A stretch of DNA of 10,912 nt, taken from NCBI GenBank assembly GCA_025963955.1, contig JAOPZU010000112.1, positions 1 through 10,912 on the forward strand, in the 5' to 3' direction. The notes beneath the pieces were generated by a model, which saw only the letters and a list, made by a program, of their open reading frames with translations, was not told where the DNA came from and made no database searches. Every line of letters starts with the position of its first letter. Within the stretch, counting starts at the first letter, position 1. Below, piece by piece: positions 6,223-10,912 of this stretch. This DNA comes from Solirubrobacterales bacterium (lineage in GTDB: Bacteria > Actinomycetota > Thermoleophilia > Solirubrobacterales > Solirubrobacteraceae). Position numbers and translations under genes: made by a program.

Positions 6223-6533
6223 GCCTCCTCCTCTTCCTCCCCGTCCTCCGTCTCGCCGTCGATGAGCTGCTGCAGGATCTGCGGAAGCACCTCGTAGAAG
6301 GCCTCCTCGAGCTCGTCGGGGACGCTGAGGGTCACGCCCTGGAAGTGGAAGTGATCCCCGTGGATGTGCAGGTGGGTCTCCACGGACGCCCCGGCGAGGA
6401 CGAAGAAGGGCAGGTAGGAGAAGTACTCGAGGGCTTCGAACTCCTCGGGATCCAGGCCCGTCTCGACCAGGATGTTCCAGAAGCGGTCCTCGTAGTCGGA
6501 GTCGTCGACCGTGATGAAGGCGAGCTTTTTCAT
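6219..6533 (-). CDS. Small acidic protein with alternating-histidine strand, family not recognised
   Basis: This 104-residue, strongly acidic, probably soluble protein has no signal peptide or membrane helix. It begins MKKLAFITVDDSDYED with an unusually A-rich first few codons (ATG AAA AAG). Residues 4-50 look like an alpha/beta segment rich in Phe, Tyr and Glu. Residues 51-64 read VETHLHIHGDHFHF, with His at 54, 56, 58, 61 and 63: a beta hairpin with histidines on one face, a plausible metal site. A helix (74-92, ELEEAFYEVLPQILQQLI) follows, and then an acidic tail (EEEEE at 99-103). I do not recognise the family. It is divergent from the alcohol dehydrogenase, with 64 bases between, and meets the AIM24 gene tail-to-tail. 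A minus-strand CACACT box lies 6 bases upstream. Metal binding is inferred only from the histidine pattern. Confidence 0.75.
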   Translation of the reverse strand: MKKLAFITVDDSDYEDRFWNILVETGLDPEEFEALEYFSYLPFFVLAGASVETHLHIHGDHFHFQGVTLSVPDELEEAFYEVLPQILQQLIDGETEDGEEEEEA

Positions 6534-6539
6534 GGGGAC

Positions 6540-6545
6540 AGTGTG
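6540..6545 (-). promoter_or_regulatory. Possible -10 box CACACT for the small acidic protein
   Basis: On the minus strand CACACT is followed by 6 bases (GTCCCC) and the ATG at 6533. It matches the A and final T of TANNNT but not the first T. The spacing equals that of the better boxes in this window, and there is no Shine-Dalgarno. Confidence 0.3.
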
Positions 6546-6585
6546 GCGCTCCCGGCGCGCCCGGGTCCGTCCCGCGCCCCGTTGC

Positions 6586-6591
6586 TACGTT
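6586..6591 (+). promoter_or_regulatory. Putative -10 box TACGTT, leaderless start of the alcohol dehydrogenase
   Basis: TACGTT fits TANNNT and ends 6 bases before the ATG at 6598, with no ribosome site between. It lies in a 64-base divergent gap shared with the small acidic protein's possible promoter. Confidence 0.5.
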
Positions 6592-6597
6592 CGGCGC

Positions 6598-7632
6598 ATG
6601 CGCGCAACCGTCATGTACGCCGCCGGCGACGTCCGGATCGAGGACGTCCCGGACGCCCGGATCGTCAAGCCCACCGACGCCGTGGTCCGCGTGACGCGCG
6701 CCTGCATCTGCGGCAGCGACCTGTGGCCGTACAAGTCCAAGCCCGCCGCGGAGCAGGGCCAGCGGATGGGCCACGAGTTCATCGGCGTCGTCGAGGAGAC
6801 CGGCTCGGAGGTCAGCACGGTGAAGAAGGGCGACGTCGTGGTCGCGCCCTTCGCCTTCTCGGACGGCAGCTGCGAGTTCTGCGCGGAGGGCCTGCAGACC
6901 TCGTGCGTGAACGGCGGCTTCTGGGGGACCGGGGACGTCGACGGCGGTCAGGGCGAGGCCGTCCGCGTCCCGCACGCCGACGGCACGCTGTTCGTGCTGC
7001 CGGTGGGGGAGGACGACGCGCTGATGCCCTCGCTGCTGACGCTCTCCGACGTCTACGGCACCGGTCACCACGCCGCGCTGGGCGCGCGGGTCGCGCCCGG
7101 CCGCATCGTCGCGGTCGTCGGGGATGGCGCCGTCGGCCTGTGCGGCGTGCTTGCGGCCAAGCGCCTGGGCGCGGAGCAGATCATCATCCTCGGCCGTCAT
7201 CAGGACCGGACCGACATCGCGCGTGAGTTCGGCGCCACCGACGTGGTCGCCGAGCGCGGCGACGAGGCCGCCGACCGGGTGCGCGAGCTCACCGGCGGCC
7301 ACGGCGCGCACAGCGTCCTGGAGTGCGTCGGCCTGGAGGAGAGCTTCCTCACCGCGATGCGGATCGCGCGCCCCGGCGGCGCCGTCGGCCGCGTCGGCGT
7401 GCCGCAGACCCCCGCCATCCCCGGCAATCGTCCGGCGTTCTCCCACAACATCACGATCGGCGGCGGCGTGGCCCCGGCGCGCGCCTACATCGAGGAGCTG
7501 CTGCCCGACATCCTCGAGGGCCGCGTGAACCCCGGCCGCGTGTTCGACTCGACCGTCGACCTGGACGGCGTCCCCGCGGGGTACCGGGCGATGGACGACC
7601 GCGAAGCGATCAAGGTGCTCGTCAGGCCGTAG
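6598..7632 (+). CDS. Zinc-dependent alcohol dehydrogenase family oxidoreductase (MDR superfamily)
   Basis: The 344-residue protein has full MDR length. The catalytic zinc ligands are visible as CICGSD (Cys38), GHE (His59-Glu60) and DVYGTGHH (Asp151 region). The structural-zinc loop SCEFCAEGLQTSC has three cysteines at 92, 95 and 103, with Asp89 in place of the usual first one, a variant I associate with this subfamily. The nucleotide-binding loop VGDGAVG is at 174-180. The second strand ends ILGRHQDR (197-204), where Arg200 replaces the acidic residue of NAD-specific enzymes, hinting at NADP(H). It should interconvert an alcohol and an aldehyde or ketone in the cytoplasm; the substrate is unknown. 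The start is fixed by the conserved N-terminus (MRATVMYAAGDVRIEDVP) and the TACGTT box upstream. An upstream in-frame extension to 6511 would run through the divergent promoter region and is rejected. It converges on the small membrane protein, 11 bases away. Confidence 0.93.
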   Translation: MRATVMYAAGDVRIEDVPDARIVKPTDAVVRVTRACICGSDLWPYKSKPAAEQGQRMGHEFIGVVEETGSEVSTVKKGDVVVAPFAFSDGSCEFCAEGLQTSCVNGGFWGTGDVDGGQGEAVRVPHADGTLFVLPVGEDDALMPSLLTLSDVYGTGHHAALGARVAPGRIVAVVGDGAVGLCGVLAAKRLGAEQIIILGRHQDRTDIAREFGATDVVAERGDEAADRVRELTGGHGAHSVLECVGLEESFLTAMRIARPGGAVGRVGVPQTPAIPGNRPAFSHNITIGGGVAPARAYIEELLPDILEGRVNPGRVFDSTVDLDGVPAGYRAMDDREAIKVLVRP

Positions 7633-7639
7633 CCGCTCC

Positions 7640-7653
7640 GCCGCTACAGCGGC
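7640..7653. terminator. Short hairpin between convergent stops
   Basis: GCCGC (7640-7644), loop TACA, then GCGGC (7649-7653). The palindrome covers the stop codon of the minus-strand gene and lies 7 bases after the dehydrogenase stop. The 5-bp stem lacks a T-tract, so it is a weak bidirectional terminator candidate. Confidence 0.25.
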
Positions 7654-7886
7654 AGCTTGTCCCGCGCCTCGCGCCCCTTGCCGGCGCTCTTGTTCGCGGC
7701 GCGGTTCGAGGTGTCGAACGGCTTGCGCAGGAAGCGCCCGATCGGCCCGGGCGCCGAGCCGGCGGCGTTCGCCGCGCCGCCGAGGGTCTTGGAGACGCCG
7801 CGCTGCGGGTGACGGGAGAGCCGCGGCATCAGGAAGGCCAGCAGGGCGAGGACGACGCAGATGACGAGGACGCCGGCGATGATCAT
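7644..7886 (-). CDS. Small single-pass membrane protein with basic tail (80 aa)
   Basis: Starting at the ATG at 7886, the product is one hydrophobic helix (residues 2-20) followed directly by PRLSRHPQRG and a basic, Gly/Ala/Ser-rich tail ending GREARDKLPL. The helix at the extreme N-terminus with positive charge after it predicts the tail in the cytoplasm. Recurrent actinobacterial small proteins with the same layout exist; I recall a similar DUF (possibly DUF6411) but cannot confirm it. The open frame extends upstream to 7970, but that extension is Pro/Gly/Arg-rich and overlaps the divergent gene's start, so I chose 7886. A weak minus-strand CATATC box lies 6 bases before that ATG. It is divergent from the acyltransferase operon, with 68 bases between. 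Function unknown. Confidence 0.7.
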   Translation of the reverse strand: MIIAGVLVICVVLALLAFLMPRLSRHPQRGVSKTLGGAANAAGSAPGPIGRFLRKPFDTSNRAANKSAGKGREARDKLPL

Positions 7887-7940
7887 CCCCGGGATATGCC
7901 CTCGGCCTGGCTCGGGCAATCCCCGCGGCGGCGGCCCGCG

Positions 7941-7946
7941 CTCAAT
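7941..7946 (+). promoter_or_regulatory. Possible -10 box CTCAAT for the acyltransferase operon
   Basis: CTCAAT ends 8 bases before the GTG at 7955, the same spacing as the glycoside hydrolase box, and is locally A/T-rich. It matches only part of TATAAT, so this is a weak call. It favours the GTG start over the ATG at 7979. Confidence 0.3.
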
Positions 7947-7954
7947 CCGGGCCT

Positions 7955-8929
7955 GTGACGGCCGATCCACCAGGGCAGATGACCGTCCTGGCGGCCGACC
8001 GGACCGACACCCACCTCGCGCTGTTCAGCGCCCCCGCCTTCCACGCGCTGAACCTCGCGCCGGGCGAGCGCCACGTCCGCGTCGACCATCAAGTCGACGG
8101 GCGACTCCTCGGCTCGCTCTGCGGCCGCCTCGATCGCGCCACCGGCCGTCTGGTGTGCGGGGCCTCGGCGCCCTTCGGCGGCCTCGACCTGACGCCGGCC
8201 GCGTCGACGTCGCCCACGGCGCTCGCACCACTCATCGACGACCTCGTGACGCAGCTGCACGATCATCACGGCGTCCGCCGCCTCGAGGTCCGCGCGCGGC
8301 CGGCGGCCCACGGCGCGCAGCACGCCGCGCTCGAGACCGCCCTGCTGGCCGCGGGCTTCACGGTCGCCCACACCGCGGTCAACCAGCACATCGACCTCGA
8401 GACGACGACCCACCCGGAGGACCACCTCGCCGCGCTGCCGAAGAAGCGCCGGTGGGCGCTGCGACGGGACCTGGAGGCGGGCTACGCCCACGTCGAGGTC
8501 GCCGGGAGCGAGGCGTGGCACACGGTCCACGCGATCGTCGACGGCGCGCGCCTGGCCAAGGTCCGTCCGCCGTGGCTCGCGCCCGCGTACCTCGACCGCC
8601 TGCGCACCGCGTTTCCCGGCCGGATCCACGGTCGCCTGCTGCACCTCGACGGGCAACCGCTCGCCGCCGCGGTCGTCTACGCCGTCGCGTCCGGGGTCGA
8701 GCTGCTCGCGGCCTGGGGCGACGCCGGTCCGGGGGCCGGTGGCCGCTCGCCCATGAACCTGCTGGCCCACCACCTGGTGGCCGACGCGCTCGCGCGTGGC
8801 TCGCGTGTCCTGGACCTCGGGATCTCCTCCGAGCCCGACGGCACCCCGAACACCGGCCTCATCCACTTCAAGCGGTCCGTCGGCGCCCAGACCGGCCACC
8901 GCCTCACCCTGACGAAGGACCTGCCATGA
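7955..8929 (+). CDS. FemAB/GNAT-type acyltransferase (BioF2-like domain)
   Basis: The 324-residue length and motif order suit the GNAT-related FemAB/Acetyltransf_6 type, which moves an acyl or aminoacyl group to an amine, often on wall precursors or amino sugars. The KKRRWALRRDLEAG segment (163-176) is the basic helix typical of the family, and residues about 222-257 form the central GNAT strands (GRLLHLDGQPLAAAVVY). GRSPMNLLAHHLVADALARG (263-282) is the cofactor-side helix, and LDLGIS (286-291) followed by NTGLIHFKRSVGAQ (299-312) is the characteristic end. No signal peptide or membrane segment is present. The start is uncertain: GTG at 7955 with a possible -10 box, or ATG at 7979, which would drop eight residues. 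The stop overlaps the methyltransferase start as ATGA, so the two are likely translationally coupled. Substrate unknown. Confidence 0.8.
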   Translation: MTADPPGQMTVLAADRTDTHLALFSAPAFHALNLAPGERHVRVDHQVDGRLLGSLCGRLDRATGRLVCGASAPFGGLDLTPAASTSPTALAPLIDDLVTQLHDHHGVRRLEVRARPAAHGAQHAALETALLAAGFTVAHTAVNQHIDLETTTHPEDHLAALPKKRRWALRRDLEAGYAHVEVAGSEAWHTVHAIVDGARLAKVRPPWLAPAYLDRLRTAFPGRIHGRLLHLDGQPLAAAVVYAVASGVELLAAWGDAGPGAGGRSPMNLLAHHLVADALARGSRVLDLGISSEPDGTPNTGLIHFKRSVGAQTGHRLTLTKDLP

Positions 8930-9639
8930 CGCTCACCCGCGACTACTCCGCGCTCTACGACCCGGACACGGACTTCGACCGCCACTTCACCCACGCGACG
9001 GGGCGGCGGATCCGCCGCTGGTTCCGGCCGGGCGACCGGGTCCTCGAGTTCGGCTGCGCCACGGGGCTGATGACGTCGATCCTGACCGGCACCGGCCGCG
9101 TCACCGTCGACGCCCTCGAGCGCTCGCCGGAGTACGTCGAGCGCGCGCGGGCCCGGAACCTGGAGGCCGCCACCATCCACCACGGCTCGATCTTCGACTG
9201 GCGCCCGCCCGGGCCCTTCCAGCACGTCGTGGCCGCGCACCTCGTCAACGAGCTCCCGGATCCGGCCGCGTTCCTCGAGCACTGCCGCGAGCAGCTCGCG
9301 CCGGGCGGCCTGCTCCACGTGTCGCTGACCAACCCGCGCTCGCTGCACCGGCTCGTCGCCCGGGAGATGGGCCTGATCAAGGACCTCGCCGCCCGCTCGG
9401 ACAGGGGCGAGCGCTTCCAGACCGTCGAGATCTTCGACGACGAGCGCCTGGAGCAGCTCGGCCGCGAGGCCGGCCTGACCTGCGTGCACCGGGAGGGCGT
9501 CATCGTCAAGCCGCTCACGAACGCGCAGATGGCCGACCTCGACGACGACGTCATCGAGGGCTTCGACCGCCTCGCGCGCCTGCTCCCGCAGCACGGCGCG
9601 ATCAACTACCTCATCTTCGTCGACGAGCGGGACGCCTGA
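8926..9639 (+). CDS. Class I SAM-dependent methyltransferase
   Basis: The 237-residue cytoplasmic protein has the class I Rossmann methyltransferase order. Motif I is VLEFGCATG (39-47); the acidic residue after beta2 is in VDALERSPEYVERAR (61-75); GSIFDW is at 87-92; the motif IV region is VVAAHLVNELPDP (101-113); and LAPGGLLHVSLTNP (124-137) forms the post-motif strand. The C-terminal part, with KPLTNAQMADLDDD (195-208), is of a kind I associate with methyltransferases in surface-polysaccharide clusters, but that is memory and not a search. The start at 8926 overlaps the acyltransferase stop (ATGA), and the stop overlaps the next start (TGATG at 9637-9641). It is therefore in the middle of a coupled operon and probably acts on the same molecule as its neighbours. 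O- or N-methylation of a sugar is possible; the acceptor is unknown. Confidence 0.88.
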   Translation: MTLTRDYSALYDPDTDFDRHFTHATGRRIRRWFRPGDRVLEFGCATGLMTSILTGTGRVTVDALERSPEYVERARARNLEAATIHHGSIFDWRPPGPFQHVVAAHLVNELPDPAAFLEHCREQLAPGGLLHVSLTNPRSLHRLVAREMGLIKDLAARSDRGERFQTVEIFDDERLEQLGREAGLTCVHREGVIVKPLTNAQMADLDDDVIEGFDRLARLLPQHGAINYLIFVDERDA

Positions 9640-10912
9640 TGACCACGGTCGTCGGCGGCACCGTGGCCGCGCTCGTCGCCGCGGACGCGCTGGCCCGGCG
9701 GGGCGGTCCGGTGGAGCTGCTGCTGCCCCGCCGCGGCGTCGGCGGCGGCTTCGCCCCGCTGACGGTCGACGGCCGGCGCCTGGAGCGGGGGATCCGGGTG
9801 CTCGAGCTGCACTACGAGGGCGCCGGCGAGCCGCCGCCGCTGGAGCTGTACGACGCTGCCGGCGCCGGCCACCGGCCATTCGTCGCCCGGGTCGACGCCT
9901 ACGTGCGCGCGCTGGTCGGGGACGCGGCCGTCGTCCCGCTCGGCCCGGCGCGGATGTGGCTCGGCGGGCGGCTCGTGGACGAGGTCCTGCTGGGCACCGA
10001 CCTCGCGCGCCTGGAGCTGACGCCGGAACAGGCGGCGCAGGTCCTGCGGCAGGTCCCGCAGGACGGCCCCGGCCTGCTCGGTCCCGGCGGCGGGGACGCG
10101 CTCTGGACCACGTCGCTGAGCGACGCCTCGCGCGCCCACCACGGTGCGCTGCTCCACGACCTGCTCGTCGACGCCCTCGCGCGCAAGGTCCGCGCGGCCG
10201 GCGGCGACGACGTCCCCGCCGCGCTGCGTCGGAAGCTGTGGCTCCCGCTCTTCCACCCGACGACCGTCCGGCAGCTGGCGCAGGGCGGCGGGAGCGCCGT
10301 GACGTTCCGCCCGCGCCGACCCTTCCACACCGTCGAGCCCGGTGGCCCGGGGGAGATCGTCACGCGCCTGGTCGCCCGCCTGGAGGCCGCGCGCCAGGTC
10401 ACGGTGCGCCGGATCGACGGCGTCGCGCAGCTCGCGGCCGGTCCGGGCGACACGGTGCTGCTGACCCCGGTCGGCGAGCCGACCGTCAGCCTGGAGCGGC
10501 CCGTGCTCGCGCTGGCGCCTGGTGAGCTGTTCGCCGCCGCTGGAGTCGCCTACCGGCCCGAGCGCGTGACGTCCGTCCTGGCCTGGGTCGACGTCGCCGC
10601 AGCGGACGCCGCCGCCGTGCCGCCCTTCGTCCACGTCCTGGACCCGGACGTCCGCGCCTTCCGCATCACGCGCGGGGCGGCCGTCGACGGCCGCGTCACG
10701 ATCTGCGTCGAGCTCGCGCACGAGGTGTCGCAGGAGGCCGCGCCCGCGGTGGCCGCGGACGTGCTCCGGCGGCTCGGACTCATCGCGGCCTCCGCGCCCC
10801 TGACCTCGCTGGCCGCGTTCGCCGGACCGACGTTCACGGCGCCGACCTTCGACTCGCGCGCCCGCTTCGACGCCGCTCGTGCGGCGTACGACGCGCTGGG
10901 CATCCCGGCGCG
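9639..10912 (+). CDS. FAD/NAD(P)-binding Rossmann protein, flavin amine oxidoreductase/UGM-like (3' end beyond window)
   Basis: Translating from the ATG at 9639 gives 424 open codons to the window edge. The ATG shares its A with the methyltransferase stop. The N-terminus has the layout of protoporphyrinogen-oxidase or UDP-galactopyranose-mutase-like flavoproteins: VVGGTVAALVAADALARRG (4-22), a second strand VELLLP (25-30), VGGGF (34-38) and GRRLERGIRVLE (45-56), the counterpart of the substrate-side glycine loop. LWLPLFHPTTV (200-210) and PFHTVEPGGPGEIVTRLV (228-245) resemble the middle of that superfamily. The dinucleotide signature is degenerate: GGTVAA replaces GGGxxG, and the acidic residue ending beta2 is Leu or Pro. 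It may bind FAD poorly or not at all, or be a non-redox paralogue. The tight operon suggests it shares a pathway with the acyltransferase and methyltransferase. The C-terminus, which usually completes FAD binding, is not visible. Confidence 0.8.
   Translation, partial: MTTVVGGTVAALVAADALARRGGPVELLLPRRGVGGGFAPLTVDGRRLERGIRVLELHYEGAGEPPPLELYDAAGAGHRPFVARVDAYVRALVGDAAVVPLGPARMWLGGRLVDEVLLGTDLARLELTPEQAAQVLRQVPQDGPGLLGPGGGDALWTTSLSDASRAHHGALLHDLLVDALARKVRAAGGDDVPAALRRKLWLPLFHPTTVRQLAQGGGSAVTFRPRRPFHTVEPGGPGEIVTRLVARLEAARQVTVRRIDGVAQLAAGPGDTVLLTPVGEPTVSLERPVLALAPGELFAAAGVAYRPERVTSVLAWVDVAAADAAAVPPFVHVLDPDVRAFRITRGAAVDGRVTICVELAHEVSQEAAPAVAADVLRRLGLIAASAPLTSLAAFAGPTFTAPTFDSRARFDAARAAYDALGIPA

Noticed and set aside
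5464..7446. A 660-codon minus-strand frame
   Set aside because: Runs antisense to AIM24 and the alcohol dehydrogenase and out of frame with the small acidic protein; shadow composition.
7887..7970. N-terminal extension of the small membrane protein to 7970
   Set aside because: The extra residues are Pro/Arg/Gly-rich, precede a clean N-terminal hydrophobic helix, and overlap the divergent operon's start region.
9606..10721. A 371-codon minus-strand frame at the right end
   Set aside because: The plus-strand frame from 9639 is open to the edge, coupled to the upstream stop, and has Rossmann-type motifs; the minus frame is a compositional shadow.
1..10912. tRNA, rRNA, riboswitch, insertion sequence, phage or defence-system genes
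   Set aside because: Read on both strands, nothing matched tRNA cloverleaf ends, rRNA, transposase DDE motifs, flanking inverted repeats or known defence families.

Overview
The window is very GC-rich, non-repetitive bacterial chromosome. The strong G/C third-position bias produces long spurious antisense reading frames. Gene content points to a high-GC actinobacterium: a WS/DGAT acyltransferase, an LtrA-type membrane protein, an AIM24-domain protein, a zinc alcohol dehydrogenase, and gene starts with a TANNNT box 6-8 bases before the start codon instead of a Shine-Dalgarno. My best guess is a Solirubrobacterales/Thermoleophilia-like lineage, but this rests on gene content and style and not on a marker gene. 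There are no RNA genes, CRISPR arrays, insertion sequences or phage genes that I can see. No intergenic gap exceeds about 115 bases.

Left part (1-2830). The N-terminus of an extended short-chain dehydrogenase runs off the left edge on the minus strand. Divergent from it are a secreted lysine/alanine-rich coiled-coil protein, a secreted TIM-barrel glycoside hydrolase with a C-terminal beta domain, and a small VOC-fold protein.

Middle (2707-6533). A WS/DGAT wax ester/triacylglycerol synthase lies on the minus strand; its last 41 codons overlap the VOC gene tail-to-tail. It is divergent from ltrA, which overlaps an AIM24-family gene by ATGA. That gene in turn meets, tail-to-tail with a 4-base overlap, a small acidic protein with an alternating-histidine strand. 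I do not recognise the family of this small protein.

Right part (6598-10912). A zinc-dependent alcohol dehydrogenase converges on a one-helix membrane protein. Divergent from that starts a tightly coupled operon: a FemAB/GNAT-type acyltransferase, a class I SAM methyltransferase and a flavoprotein-like Rossmann protein that runs off the right edge. Its dinucleotide-binding signature is degenerate. The overlaps (ATGA, then TGATG) suggest these three make or modify one molecule, possibly a surface glycan or small metabolite; that is inference.

The most interesting items are the repeated leaderless-style promoters, the histidine-rich acidic protein, and the acyltransferase-methyltransferase-flavoprotein operon. 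I find no clear new defence or mobile system.
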